64,000 nucleotides of DNA, taken from assembly GCF_008642315.1 (NCBI RefSeq), contig NZ_CP029192.1, positions 6,820,001 to 6,884,000 on the forward strand, in the 5' to 3' direction. Numbering within the stretch: position 1 is the first letter of the stretch; each line of letters starts with the position of its first letter. This DNA comes from Streptomyces venezuelae. Lineage in GTDB: Bacteria > Actinomycetota > Actinomycetes > Streptomycetales > Streptomycetaceae. The position numbers and the translations under genes were made by a program. The notes below the pieces were generated by a model that saw only the letters and a list, made by a program, of their open reading frames with translations, was not told the DNA's origin and did no database searches. Of this stretch, positions 51,012-60,295 are shown in pieces.

Positions 51012-51613
51012 TCGATGCCCCTCTGGCCCTTCTGCCCGGCGTCCATCGGGTGCTTGATCTTCGACATGTCGGTCACGAGGTCGGCGAAGTCGATCAGCTT
51101 CTGCGGCGCGTTGCGGCCGGTGATGACGACATGCTGCGTCCCCGGGCGGTCGCGCAGGACCTCGACGACCTCGTCGGTGTCGATCCAGCCCCAGTGCATG
51201 GGGTAGGCGAACTCGTCGAGGACGTACAGCTTGTACGTCTCCTCGGCGAGGTCCCGCTTGACCTGCTCCCAGCCCTCACGGGCCTTGTCCTCGTTGGTCT
51301 GCTCGCCCTCGGCGGGGGCGCGCTGGATCCACGACCAGCCCTCACCCATCTTGTGCCAGGCGACCGTGCCGCCCTCGCCGGTGGCGCCGAGGACCTTCAG
51401 CGCGTTCTCCTCGCCGACCTTCCACTTCGCCGACTTCACGAACTGGAAGACGCCGATCGGCCACCCCTGATTCCAGGCCCGCAGCGCGAGCCCGAACGCC
51501 GCGGTCGACTTGCCCTTGCCGACGCCCGTGTGGACGAAGACGAGCGGACGGTTGCGGCGCTGGCGCGTCGTGAGACCGTCGTCCGGCACGACGCTCGGCT
51601 GACCCTGCGGCAT
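51005..51613 (-). CDS. cobO: Cob(I)yrinic acid a,c-diamide adenosyltransferase
   Basis: 202 residues, CobO/BtuR family. P-loop HTGVGKGKSTAAFGLALRA (about 28-46), then GVFQFVKSAKW, YVLDEFAYPMHWGW and HVVITGRNAPQ are diagnostic. It transfers the adenosyl group from ATP to cobalt. It overlaps the chelatase stop by one base (TAATG). Confidence 0.95.
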   Translation of the reverse strand: MPQGQPSVVPDDGLTTRQRRNRPLVFVHTGVGKGKSTAAFGLALRAWNQGWPIGVFQFVKSAKWKVGEENALKVLGATGEGGTVAWHKMGEGWSWIQRAPAEGEQTNEDKAREGWEQVKRDLAEETYKLYVLDEFAYPMHWGWIDTDEVVEVLRDRPGTQHVVITGRNAPQKLIDFADLVTDMSKIKHPMDAGQKGQRGIEW

Positions 51614-53700
51614 TAAGCGGCCCTCCTCGAAGGCGAGTTCATTCCCTGTACGTCCTTGACGAGGCCGGCGATCGAGTCCGCCCGCAGCTCGTCGAGGGTC
51701 ACGACCGTCCCGCCGAGCTCACCCGCGAGCTGCCCCGCGAGGCCGAGCCGTACGTAACCCGACTCGCAGTCCACGACCACCGAGGCGACGCCGTCGGCCG
51801 CGAACAGCCGGGCCGCACGGCCCGCCCGGGCCACCGGCTCCACGCCCCCGGTCGCCCGTCCGTCCGTCACCACGACCACCAGCGGCCGCCGCGCGGCGTC
51901 CCGGAGCCGCTCGACGCGCAGCACGTCGTGCGCCTTCAGGAGGCCCGCCGACAGCGGGGTGCGCCCGCCCGTCGGCAGCGATTCGAGACGGGCGGCCGCC
52001 GCGTCCACCGACGACGTCGGCGGCAGCGCCACCTCCGCGTCCGCGCCGCGGAACGTCACGAGCCCCACCTTGTCGCGCCGCTGGTAGGCGTCGAGGAGCA
52101 GCGAGAGCACGGCGCCCTTCACGGCACTCATCCGCTGCCGCGCCGCCATCGACCCGGAGGCGTCCACGACGAACAGCACGAGGTTGCCCTCGCGGCCCTC
52201 CCGGGTCGCCTGCCGCAGATCGTCACGGCGTACGACGAGACCGGCGCCGGAGCGCCCGCGCGCCTTCTGGTGCGGGGCGGCCGCCTGCACGGTGGCCGCC
52301 AGATGCAGCTTGGTCAGGGCGCCGCGGGGGCGCCGCGAACCCGTGGTGCGGCCGTGCTCGGTGCGGGCGCGCGAACGCCGCCCCGCCGCGCCCTCGCCGA
52401 TGCCGGGCACGCTCAGCATCTTGGTGCGGAACGGCTCGGCGGCGCGTACGGCCTGCTGCTCGCCGGGGCCCGAGGGGGCGCCTGCCGTGGGAGCGGACTC
52501 CTGCGGGGCGGGGGAGTCGTCGGCGCCCGGGGCGTCCGGCGACTCCGGCGCGTCCGGACCCTGGTTCTGCGAGGGCAGCTCGGGGGAGTCGGGGCCGTCG
52601 CCGGCCGGAGGCTGCCCGCCGCCACCATCGGGACCGTCACCGTCGGGGCCGCCCCCGTCGGGGTCGTCGTCACCCTCCGGCTCCTCGTCCTCGCGCGCGT
52701 CCTCCAGCGCCTCGTCGAGCTTGTCCTCGTCGAGCCCGGGCGCGTCGAAGGGGTTGCGGCGCCTGCGGTGCGGCAGCGCGAGCAGCGCGGCCTGGCGCAC
52801 GTCCTCGCTCAGGACGTCGGTGCGGCCCGCCCACGCGGCGAGCGCCGTCGCGGTACGCGCCATCACGATGTCCGCGCGCATCCCGTCGACCTCGAACGCG
52901 GCGCAGGTCGCCGCGATCTGCCGCAACGCGCCGTCGCCGAGGACCACTCGGGGGAGCAGGGCACGGGCCGCCACGACCCGGTCGCGCAGCGCGGACTCGT
53001 CCTCGGACCAGCGGCCGGCGAAGCCCTCGGGGTCGTCGTCGTACGCGAGCCGTCGCCGTACGACCTCGACGCGCTGGTCCGTCTCGCGGGACGCGGCGAC
53101 CTCGACGGTGAGACCGAACCGGTCGAGCAACTGCGGCCGCAGCTCGCCCTCTTCGGGGTTCATCGTGCCGACGAGCAGGAACCGGGCGGCGTGCCGCACG
53201 GACACGCCCTCGCGCTCGACGTACGAGGCGCCCATCGCGGCGGCGTCCAACAGGAGGTCGACCAGGTGGTCGTGGAGGAGGTTGACCTCGTCCACGTAGA
53301 GGATGCCGCGGTGCGCGTCGGCGAGCAGTCCGGGCTCGAAGGCCTTCACGCCCTCCGCCAGGGCCCGCTCGATGTCGAGGGCGCCGACGAGCCGGTCCTC
53401 GGAGGCGCCGACCGGCAGCTCGACCATGCGCGCGGGGCGTGCGGTGGCGCCGGCCGACTCATGGGGGCCGTCGGGGCAGTTGGGGTCGGCGGCAGCCGGA
53501 TCGCACGAGAAGCGGCATCCGGCGACGACCGGCACCTCCGGCAGCAGCGCGGAGAGCGCGCGCACGGCGGTGGACTTGGCGGTGCCCTTCTCTCCCCGTA
53601 CGAGCACGCCTCCCACGGCGGGCGATACGGCGTTCAGCAAGAGCGCGAGCCGCAGGTCGTCCTGCCCGACGAGGGCGGTGAACGGATACGGGGTACTCAC
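51613..53700 (-). CDS. Putative cobaltochelatase subunit, ChlI-ChlD (BchI-BchD) fusion
   Basis: 695 residues. AAA+ ATPase with Walker A GEKGTAKST (about 36-44), Walker B LYVDEVNLL and sensor GTMNPEEGELRPQLLDRFGL. A long acidic/Pro linker (about 355-430) is followed by a VWA domain with MIDAS DASGS and TDGRATGG. In actinobacteria this fusion replaces CobS/CobT as motor of CobN-dependent cobalt insertion. cobN is not in this window. GTG 53700 overlaps the cobQ stop by 4 bp. Confidence 0.9.
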   Translation of the reverse strand: MSTPYPFTALVGQDDLRLALLLNAVSPAVGGVLVRGEKGTAKSTAVRALSALLPEVPVVAGCRFSCDPAAADPNCPDGPHESAGATARPARMVELPVGASEDRLVGALDIERALAEGVKAFEPGLLADAHRGILYVDEVNLLHDHLVDLLLDAAAMGASYVEREGVSVRHAARFLLVGTMNPEEGELRPQLLDRFGLTVEVAASRETDQRVEVVRRRLAYDDDPEGFAGRWSEDESALRDRVVAARALLPRVVLGDGALRQIAATCAAFEVDGMRADIVMARTATALAAWAGRTDVLSEDVRQAALLALPHRRRRNPFDAPGLDEDKLDEALEDAREDEEPEGDDDPDGGGPDGDGPDGGGGQPPAGDGPDSPELPSQNQGPDAPESPDAPGADDSPAPQESAPTAGAPSGPGEQQAVRAAEPFRTKMLSVPGIGEGAAGRRSRARTEHGRTTGSRRPRGALTKLHLAATVQAAAPHQKARGRSGAGLVVRRDDLRQATREGREGNLVLFVVDASGSMAARQRMSAVKGAVLSLLLDAYQRRDKVGLVTFRGADAEVALPPTSSVDAAAARLESLPTGGRTPLSAGLLKAHDVLRVERLRDAARRPLVVVVTDGRATGGVEPVARAGRAARLFAADGVASVVVDCESGYVRLGLAGQLAGELGGTVVTLDELRADSIAGLVKDVQGMNSPSRRAA

Positions 53701-55235
53701 AGAGCCTCCTTGGTGCGTGTCGGTGCCGCAGGCGGGGCGCCGGGCGCGATGAACGGCAGGCCGGCCGGCGGGCCCTGCTCGATCAGGTTCCACAGCGCGT
53801 CCGTGTCTGCGTGTTCTTCGATCAGGTCGCCCAGCAGGTCGAGCTGCTCCTCGCGCAGCGTGCCGAAGCTGGTGTCGGGGGCGGGCACGAAGCGGCGGCC
53901 CGCCGCGCGGGCGACCTCGGTGAGGAACCGGCGCCGGAACGCGTCGCTCTCCAGCGACCCGTGCCAGTGCGTGCCCCACACCTCGCCGACCCGGCAGCCG
54001 TCCAGGAAGGGTTCGCCGCCCGTCACTTCGGCGACGCCGTGGTGGATCTCGTACCCCTCGACGGGCTCGCCGAGGGCCGCGCCCACCGGCCGGGCGAGCG
54101 TCTTCTCGCGGGCGAACCGCACCCGCACCGGCAGCAGCCCGAGCCCGTCGACGGAACCGGCCTTCGACTCGACCTCGTCCTCGATGTGCTCGCCGAGGAC
54201 CTGGAAGCCGCCGCAGATGCCGAGCACGGGGCGGCCCTCGGCGGCGCGGCGCGCCAGGGCGTCCGCGAGGCCGCGCTCGCGCAGCCAGCGCAGGGCGCGC
54301 ACGGTGCCGCGGGTGCCCGGCACCACCACCAGGTCGGCGTCGACGAGTTCCTCGGCGCGGTCCACGAACCGCACGACGACACCGGGTTCGGCGGCCAGCG
54401 CGTCGACGTCCGTGAAGTTGGACATCAGCGGCACCGCGCACACGGCGACCCGCAGCACGTCGTCGCCGACCGGCGGCGCCACCACGGACTCGCGCACGGC
54501 ACCCCGCAGGGACACCCGCAGGCCGTCCTCCTCGTCGATGCCCAGGCCGTGCTGGAACGGCAGCACGCCGTACGTGCGCCGCCCGGTGAGGCCGAGCAGC
54601 ATGTCGAGCCCGGGTTCGAGGAGGGAGACGTCGCCGCGGAACTTGTTGACGAGGTACCCGGCGACCAGTTCCTGGTCGGCCGCGCTCAGCAGCGCCGTCG
54701 TCCCGAAGAACGAGGCGAAGACCCCGCCCCGGTCGATGTCCCCGACCACGAGCACGGGGAAGCGCGCGGCCCGCGCGATGCCCATGTTCACGATGTCGGT
54801 GCGCCGCAGGTTGATCTCGGCGGGGGAGCCCGCGCCCTCGCAGATGACGGCGTCGTACGTGCTCCTGAGCTCCTCCAGGCAGCCGACGACGGTGTCGAGC
54901 AGCGCCGCCTGGCGTCCCCCGTGGTAGCCGCGCGCGCTCATCTCGCCCACCGGCTTGCCCATGAGGACGACCTGGCTGGAGCGGTCGCCGCCCGGCTTGA
55001 GCAGCACGGGGTTCATCAGCGCGGTCGGCTCGACGCGGGCGGCCTGCGCCTGCATGGCCTGGGCCCGTCCGATCTCGGCGCCCTCGCGCGTCACGAACGA
55101 GTTGAGGGACATGTTCTGCGCCTTGAACGGCGCGACGGACACGCCCTTGCGGGTCAGCCACCGGCAGATGCCCGCGGTGACGACGCTCTTCCCGGCGTCC
55201 GACGTGGTTCCGGCGACGAGCAGTCCACCGCTCAC
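53697..55235 (-). CDS. cobQ: Cobyric acid synthase
   Basis: 512 residues. The N-terminal P-loop-like GTTSDAGKS (about 9-17) and FKAQNMSLNSFVT are diagnostic of CobQ/CbiP. The C-terminal amidotransferase has nucleophile Cys in GICGGFQVLG and His in THWHGSLE. It amidates four side chains of adenosylcobyrinate diamide. GTG 55235 has AGGAGAG 6 nt upstream and overlaps the cobD stop. Confidence 0.95.
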   Translation of the reverse strand: MSGGLLVAGTTSDAGKSVVTAGICRWLTRKGVSVAPFKAQNMSLNSFVTREGAEIGRAQAMQAQAARVEPTALMNPVLLKPGGDRSSQVVLMGKPVGEMSARGYHGGRQAALLDTVVGCLEELRSTYDAVICEGAGSPAEINLRRTDIVNMGIARAARFPVLVVGDIDRGGVFASFFGTTALLSAADQELVAGYLVNKFRGDVSLLEPGLDMLLGLTGRRTYGVLPFQHGLGIDEEDGLRVSLRGAVRESVVAPPVGDDVLRVAVCAVPLMSNFTDVDALAAEPGVVVRFVDRAEELVDADLVVVPGTRGTVRALRWLRERGLADALARRAAEGRPVLGICGGFQVLGEHIEDEVESKAGSVDGLGLLPVRVRFAREKTLARPVGAALGEPVEGYEIHHGVAEVTGGEPFLDGCRVGEVWGTHWHGSLESDAFRRRFLTEVARAAGRRFVPAPDTSFGTLREEQLDLLGDLIEEHADTDALWNLIEQGPPAGLPFIAPGAPPAAPTRTKEAL

Positions 55236-56188
55236 GACACTCTCCTTGACCTCAGTCGGGCGGCGCCCGCGACGACCGCGACACCGAGAGCCAGCCGGCT
55301 CACCCGCCGCGACAGCTTCACCGCCCGCTCGATGTCCTGCACGTGTACGTCGCGCCCGTCCGCGTTGAGCACGGGCCGGTGCTCGACCCGTCCCGCGTAC
55401 GAGAGGGTCCCCCCGAGACGTACGCCCAAAGCCCCCGCGAAGGCGGCCTCGACGGGACCGGCGTTGGGGCTCGGGTGTTTCGCGGCGTCGGAGCGCCAGG
55501 CGCGCACCGCCCCCGAGGGCGCGTCGCCCGCGACGACGGCCAGCACGGCGGTGAGCCGCGCCCCCGGCCAGCCGAGGACGTCGTCGAGGCGCGCGGAGGC
55601 CCAGCCGTAGCGCCGGTAGCGCGCGGACTTGTGGCCGACCATCGCGTCGAGGGTGTTCACGGCGCGGAAGGCGACGAGTCCCGGTACGCCGCCGAGCGCG
55701 CCCCACACGAGCGCGCCCACCACGGCGTCGGAGGTGTTCTCGGCGACGGACTCCACGACGGCCCGCGCTATCCCGTCGGCGTCCAGGGCCTGCGGGTCGC
55801 GCCCGCACAGATGGGGCAGCCGCTCCCTGGCGACCTCGATGTCACCGGCTTCCAGGGCGCCGCCGACGGCCCGCGCCTCGCGCCCCAGGGAGGTGCCGCC
55901 GAGCACGGCCCAGGTCGCGGCGGCGGTGAGCGCCACGGTTCCGGCGCGTCCCGCGGCGGAGCGGCGTACGAGAGCGGAGGCCAGAGCGGCGGCGCCTGCC
56001 GCGCCCCCGGCGCACACCGCGGCGTGCAGGGCGCCCCATCCGCGGTGGTCCCGCCACAGCGCCTGCTCGACGGCGCCCGCCGCCCGCCCGAACGCGGCGA
56101 CCGGGTGCCCCCGGCGGGGATCGCCGAGCAGCAGGTCACCGAGGAATCCGGCGGCGGCGCCGTACGCGAAATCGCGATCGGCACTCAT
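55232..56188 (-). CDS. cobD: Adenosylcobinamide-phosphate synthase
   Basis: 318 residues from ATG 56188 (GTG 56206 possible), CbiB/CobD family, with several membrane helices. GFLGDLLLGDPRRGHPVAAFG, ARAVVESVAENTSDAVVGAL and AKHPSPNAGPVEAAFAGALGV are the family signatures. It attaches aminopropanol (phosphate) to cobyric acid. It is the first gene of the operon, 47 bp after the riboswitch core, so the riboswitch probably hides its ribosome binding site when B12 is plentiful. Confidence 0.94.
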   Translation of the reverse strand: MSADRDFAYGAAAGFLGDLLLGDPRRGHPVAAFGRAAGAVEQALWRDHRGWGALHAAVCAGGAAGAAALASALVRRSAAGRAGTVALTAAATWAVLGGTSLGREARAVGGALEAGDIEVARERLPHLCGRDPQALDADGIARAVVESVAENTSDAVVGALVWGALGGVPGLVAFRAVNTLDAMVGHKSARYRRYGWASARLDDVLGWPGARLTAVLAVVAGDAPSGAVRAWRSDAAKHPSPNAGPVEAAFAGALGVRLGGTLSYAGRVEHRPVLNADGRDVHVQDIERAVKLSRRVSRLALGVAVVAGAARLRSRRVS

Positions 56189-56234
56189 GGCGTTGTGTGT
56201 CCTCACTCAGGGTGTCCGCGCCCTGGTTCGACGT

Positions 56235-56365
56235 GAATCGGCGACGAGAGTTCCTGGCTCCCGGGGAGTCGCTCCCCGGTGACAGTGGCGGGACCGCGCC
56301 GGATTCGCACCGGCTTCCTCTGCTGCCTCCGTAGTTGGCCCGGGCAGTCCACCACGCCCCGCGAA
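56235..56365 (-). promoter_or_regulatory. Cobalamin riboswitch
   Basis: Read on the minus strand, the leader holds CCGGTGCGAATCCGG (56315-56301), then the B12-box block GCGGTCCCGCCACTGTC (56297-56281), a CCGGGGAG-N3-CTCCCCGG hairpin (56279-56261) and GCCAGGA (56258-56252). Their order matches cobalamin aptamers. The ends are approximate. It sits in the cobD leader and should turn down the cob operon when adenosylcobalamin binds. Confidence 0.92.
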
Positions 56366-56370
56366 TGCCC

Positions 56371-56387
56371 GTCAACTCGCTGTTGAC
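56371..56387. promoter_or_regulatory. Palindrome upstream of the riboswitch
   Basis: GTCAAC-TCGCT-GTTGAC is a perfect 6-bp inverted repeat. On the minus strand it includes a TTGACG (56375-56370) that could be the -35 of the cob promoter; no good -10 could be fixed. Confidence 0.4.
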
Positions 56388-56422
56388 CTGCGACGGGAGA
56401 GTGTGTTGGGACGCACACGCGA

Positions 56423-56459
56423 GAGGGGTGCGGAGCGTTTCGTACGCTCCGCACCCCTC
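56423..56459. terminator. Strong terminator of the phosphate transporter operon
   Basis: Sixteen perfect base pairs (GAGGGGTGCGGAGCGT 56423-56438 and its complement 56444-56459) with a 5-nt loop lie just after the small membrane protein gene and before the cob leader, insulating the two operons. Confidence 0.9.
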
Positions 56460-56474
56460 CGGGAAACCGTGCTG

Positions 56475-56699
56475 TCAGGCGACGATCAGATAGATCCCGT
56501 ACGCCACGGCCGCCGCGCAGAGCGCGAAGCAGGCGTACGCGCCGGTGCGTGCCACGGCCGCCGAACCACCGGAGGCGGAAGCCGCCTTCTCCTGCTGGGA
56601 GAGGCCGACGATGCCGAGGGTGAAGAGGCCCACCAGGGCCACCGTCACCGCGAGACTGACGCCGAAGACGGAGCCGAGAGCTGCCCAGTCGATGCTCAT
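56475..56699 (-). CDS. Small membrane protein co-encoded with the phosphate transporter
   Basis: 74 residues with two membrane helices (about 9-34 and 52-73) joined by a polar loop (SQQEKAASASGG). It begins 12 bp after the transporter stop codon, so it is translated from the same mRNA. It may be an accessory subunit; family function is unknown to me. Confidence 0.8.
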   Translation of the reverse strand: MSIDWAALGSVFGVSLAVTVALVGLFTLGIVGLSQQEKAASASGGSAAVARTGAYACFALCAAAVAYGIYLIVA

Positions 56700-56711
56700 G
56701 CTGATCTGTCC

Positions 56712-58010
56712 TTACACCGTCGCGGGCCGGGCGGGGTCCGCCATGGCACCGGTCGTGGTCGTGGTCGGGGCCGAGACGCCGGCCTTGACGGACTCGCCCG
56801 GGACGGTCGAGGCGGCCAGGGTGCCCGTGGGGGGCGGCGTGACGGCGGCGATCGCGGTGGTCACGACGCCGGCGGGCTCGTCGGCCGGGGCGTTCCCTTC
56901 CACGCGGACCTCGTCGTCGGTGACGTTGGTGTGGTCGATGGCGTTGCGCCGCGAGAGCACCCAGATGACGGCGGAGCCGCCGACGAGGAGCGCGGCCGTG
57001 ACCGTGATGCCCCAGGGGCCCTGCTTGGTGAGGAACTCGGCGCCCGCGCCGACCAGACCGGCGGCCGGCAGGGTCAGACCCCACGCGACGAACATGCGGG
57101 TCGCGGTCGACCAGCGGACGACGCCGCCCTTGCGGCCGAGGCCCGCGCCCATCACGGCGCCGGAGCAGACCTGCGTGGTGGAGAGCGAGAAGCCGATGTG
57201 CGAGGAGGCGAGGATCGCCGTCGCGGCGCTGGTCTGGGCGGCGAAGCCCTGCTGCGGCGCGAGGTCGGTGAGGCCCTTGCCCATGGTGCGGATGATGCGC
57301 CAGCCGCCGAGGTAGGTGCCGAGCGCGATGGCGACACCGGCGGAGACGATGACCCACATCGGGGGGTTGGCGCCGGGGTTCAGGGCGCCGCCCGTGATGA
57401 GGGCGAGCGTGATGATGCCCATGGTCTTCTGCGCGTCGTTCGTGCCGTGGGCCAGCGAGACGAGGCCCGCGGAGGCGATCTGGCCCGCGCGGTACCCCTT
57501 GGCGGTGGCCTTCTGGTCCGTGTTGCGGCCGATGCGGTACGTCAGGCGCGTGGCCAGCGTCGCGGCGATGCCCGCCACGAGCGGGGCGGCGACGGCCGGG
57601 ATCAGGATCTTGGTGACGACGGTGCCGCCGTTGATCGACGACCAGCCCATCGACATGACCGCGGCGCCGATGAGGCCGCCGAAGAGCGCGTGGGAGGAGC
57701 TGGAGGGCAGGCCCACCAGCCAGGTCAGGAGGTTCCAGAGAATCGCGCCGACGAGCGCGGCGAAGATGACCTCTGTCTTGAGGCCGTCCTCGTTGACGAT
57801 GCCGCCGGAGATCGTCTTGGCGACTTCCACCGAGAGGAAGGCGCCGACGAGGTTGAGCACGGCGGACATGGCCACCGCCGTCTTGGGCTTCAGGGCGCCG
57901 GTCGAGATGGTCGTCGCCATCGCGTTGGCAGTGTCGTGGAAACCGTTCGTGAAATCGAACACGAGAGCGGTGACGATCACGATCCCGAGGAGAAGCGTGA
58001 TGTGTTCCAT
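56712..58010 (-). CDS. pit: Low-affinity inorganic phosphate transporter, Pit family
   Basis: 432 residues with about ten membrane helices. The duplicated PiT signatures are GFHDTANAMATTISTGAL near the N-terminus and SLAHGTNDAQKTMGIITLAL in the middle. A cytoplasmic Thr/Pro-rich tail ends the protein. It imports metal-phosphate with protons. A PHO-box-like repeat is about 50 bp upstream, so control by PhoP is likely. Confidence 0.93.
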   Translation of the reverse strand: MEHITLLLGIVIVTALVFDFTNGFHDTANAMATTISTGALKPKTAVAMSAVLNLVGAFLSVEVAKTISGGIVNEDGLKTEVIFAALVGAILWNLLTWLVGLPSSSSHALFGGLIGAAVMSMGWSSINGGTVVTKILIPAVAAPLVAGIAATLATRLTYRIGRNTDQKATAKGYRAGQIASAGLVSLAHGTNDAQKTMGIITLALITGGALNPGANPPMWVIVSAGVAIALGTYLGGWRIIRTMGKGLTDLAPQQGFAAQTSAATAILASSHIGFSLSTTQVCSGAVMGAGLGRKGGVVRWSTATRMFVAWGLTLPAAGLVGAGAEFLTKQGPWGITVTAALLVGGSAVIWVLSRRNAIDHTNVTDDEVRVEGNAPADEPAGVVTTAIAAVTPPPTGTLAASTVPGESVKAGVSAPTTTTTGAMADPARPATV

Positions 58011-58324
58011 TTACCCAGGCTTCTGTTGGACGTCAGTGGCATGTGGAACGTAGGCAACCCGGGTGAACGGAAAGTGAACTGGGCCGGGCGGTGCGGTGAC
58101 TCGAAGCGGAGTGCCCTCACCTCGTCCGTTCCGGGCGTTCGAGAGCGATCGTACGGAGCGGGGGCGGGGGGCCCGCAAACTGGGCGGAGTGTCGGGCTCC
58201 GCCATCCGGCGGCCGCCGTCGCGCGGCACCGTTTCGAACAGTCCGACAAGCCCGTCGAAGAGATACTGATCACCCCGCGTCCCACACTCTCCGGTGTTCG
58301 ACGGGCGGCTGGCAGGATCGCCGC
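58011..58324. promoter_or_regulatory. Divergent promoter region between pit and the aldolase gene
   Basis: 314 bp without a gene. Near the pit side it holds the PHO-box-like direct repeat; the middle is G+C-rich with no clear palindrome. No open frame with good codon bias is seen. Confidence 0.55.
58058..58079 (-). promoter_or_regulatory. PHO box (PhoP binding site) candidate
   Basis: On the minus strand two 11-nt units begin with GTTCAC: GTTCACTTTCC (58079-58069) and GTTCACCCGGG (58068-58058). This is the GTTCACC-type 11-nt direct repeat bound by Streptomyces PhoP. Confidence 0.65.
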
Positions 58325-59047
58325 ATGACTGAGCAGCAGCACGGAGACAGTGACGTCATCCGGAAGGCCTGGGCCGAGCTCGTCGACGCGGCCCGCAGGA
58401 CCGTCACGGACGGCCTGGTCGTCGGCACCTCGGGCAACGTCTCGGTACGGGTGGGCGGCACCGTCCTCGTCACCCCGAGCGGCGTGCCGTACGACCGCCT
58501 GCGACCCGAGGACGCGGTCGGCGTCGACCTCCGGGGACGGCAGCTCTTCGGCGACCTCTCGCCCACCAGCGAGCTGCCCATGCACCTCACGATCTACCGC
58601 GAGACCTCCGCGGCCGCCGTGGTCCACACCCACGCCGTGCACGCCACGGCCGTCTCGATGCTCGTCCCCGAGCTCCCCGCCGTCCACTACATGACCGGCA
58701 TCCTCGGCGGCCCGCCCCGCGTCGCGCCCTACGCGCTGTACGGCACGGAAGAGCTGGCGGAGAACATGCTCCACGCCCTGCGCGACCGCACCGGATGCCT
58801 CCTCCAGAACCACGGAACGGTCACCTACGGGGACACCCTCTCCCAGGCGTACGACCGCACGGCCCAGCTGGAGTACATGTCCCGCCTCTGGCTCACCGCC
58901 GCCGCGGTCCCCGGCCGCGCCCCGGCTCTCCTGTCCCCCTCCCAGCTGCGCGAGGCGGAAGACCGGCTGAAGGGGTACGGCCAGCATCGAAGTGATCCGG
59001 TCACCCCAGGGACACCGCCCACTGGCCCCGGAGCCCTTCGCCCATAA
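58325..59047 (+). CDS. Class II aldolase/adducin family protein
   Basis: 240 residues of the fuculose-phosphate aldolase family. TSGNVSVRVGGTVLVTPSG, SELPMHLTIYRE (Glu), VVHTHAVHATA (two zinc His) and LLQNHGTVTYGDTLSQAY (third His) cover the metal site. It probably cleaves a sugar-1-phosphate or epimerises a pentose phosphate; the exact substrate is not given by sequence. Confidence 0.88.
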   Translation: MTEQQHGDSDVIRKAWAELVDAARRTVTDGLVVGTSGNVSVRVGGTVLVTPSGVPYDRLRPEDAVGVDLRGRQLFGDLSPTSELPMHLTIYRETSAAAVVHTHAVHATAVSMLVPELPAVHYMTGILGGPPRVAPYALYGTEELAENMLHALRDRTGCLLQNHGTVTYGDTLSQAYDRTAQLEYMSRLWLTAAAVPGRAPALLSPSQLREAEDRLKGYGQHRSDPVTPGTPPTGPGALRP

Positions 59048-59057
59048 CACTGGGACG

Positions 59058-60194
59058 GTGCGCCCAGCCAAAGCGACGGCAGCGGCCGTCACCGCAGTAA
59101 CAGCCGCCCTGGGGACGGCCGCAGCCGCCATCGCGGCGGGCCGTTTCGCCAGCGACGCCGCCCTCAAGGCGCCCGCGGGCCGACCCCTGCCCACCGAACC
59201 CCGCCTCACCGTGCACGCCACGGCCGCGGGCCAGATCAGCCTCACCCGCGCCCTGGCGAGCCTGCGCCCGGGCACGTACGGCCTGAGCGGCAACGGCACC
59301 CACGCCGTCGTCGGACCCGTCCTGGACTCCGCCCCGCACGAGGCCGACACCGTCGTACGCCGCCTGGAAGCCGTCACCCACGGCGCCATGGAGCCCGGCT
59401 CCCGCGTCTGGCTCACGCCCCAGGTCCACATCGGCGACCCCCGCACCGCACTCGGCCTCGACCACGCCGACGTCGACATCCCCGGTGAACTCGGCGGGCT
59501 GCCCGCCTGGTTCGTGCCCGCCACCCGGGACACCTGGGTCATCACGGTGCACGGCCTCGGCACCACCCGCGAGCACCCGATGGTCGTCATGGACTTCCTG
59601 AACCGCATGCGGGTCCCCGTCCTCGACCTCGCCTACCGCGGCGACCTCGGCGCGCCCCGCTCCCCGGACGGCCTCGGCCACCTCGGCGAGACCGAGTGGC
59701 GCGACCTGGACGCCGCCATCCGCTACGCCGTGCGCAACGGCGCCGAGCGCGTCGTCCTGCACGGCTGGTCCACCGGCGCCGCCATGTGCCTGCACGCCGC
59801 GGCGCACTCGGCGCTCCGCGACCGCATCAGCGGGCTCGTCCTGGACTCGCCCGTGCTGAACTGGGAGGTCACGCTGCGGGCCCTCGCCGGTGCCCGCCGC
59901 ACCCCCGGGCCGCTCCTTCCGCTTGCGGTCCGTGCGGCCCAGGGCCGCACGGGTCTGCGCGGGGACCGCATCCTGGAGTCCGCGGGCGCCGACGCGCTGC
60001 ACGTGCCGACCCTCGTCGTGCACGGTCCCGACGACACCGTCGCCCCCTGGGTCTTCTCCCGCAGGATGGCCGAACAGCGCCCGGACCTGGTCACGTTGCA
60101 CCCGGTACCGGACGCGCCGCACGGCGCCATGTGGAACGCGGACCCGGCGGCCTACGAAGAGGTGCTGCGCCGCTTCCTCACCCCCCTGATCTGA
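59058..60194 (+). CDS. Alpha/beta-hydrolase, membrane-anchored or secreted
   Basis: 378 residues from GTG 59058. A hydrophobic N-terminal helix (about 5-32) is a signal anchor. The hydrolase fold carries TVHGLGTTREHPM, nucleophile Ser in HGWSTGAAMC, Asp in VHGPDDTVAP and His in DAPHGAMWNAD. An esterase or peptidase role is possible; the substrate is unknown. It begins 10 bp after the aldolase stop codon, so the two may be transcribed together. Confidence 0.83.
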   Translation: MRPAKATAAAVTAVTAALGTAAAAIAAGRFASDAALKAPAGRPLPTEPRLTVHATAAGQISLTRALASLRPGTYGLSGNGTHAVVGPVLDSAPHEADTVVRRLEAVTHGAMEPGSRVWLTPQVHIGDPRTALGLDHADVDIPGELGGLPAWFVPATRDTWVITVHGLGTTREHPMVVMDFLNRMRVPVLDLAYRGDLGAPRSPDGLGHLGETEWRDLDAAIRYAVRNGAERVVLHGWSTGAAMCLHAAAHSALRDRISGLVLDSPVLNWEVTLRALAGARRTPGPLLPLAVRAAQGRTGLRGDRILESAGADALHVPTLVVHGPDDTVAPWVFSRRMAEQRPDLVTLHPVPDAPHGAMWNADPAAYEEVLRRFLTPLI

Positions 60195-60295
60195 CCCCAC
60201 GAGGCCCTTCCCGTACGCCGGTCGCGCACCGCCCCCGAAGGCCCGCGCCGCCATTCCGTTTGGGTTTTCGGACCGTCAACAGGAAGACTGTTCCT

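Noticed and set aside
51613..55161. Minus-strand frame joining the chelatase to an upstream extension
   Set aside because: The part beyond 53700 is a shadow of cobQ. The true chelatase start is GTG 53700, overlapping the cobQ stop codon.
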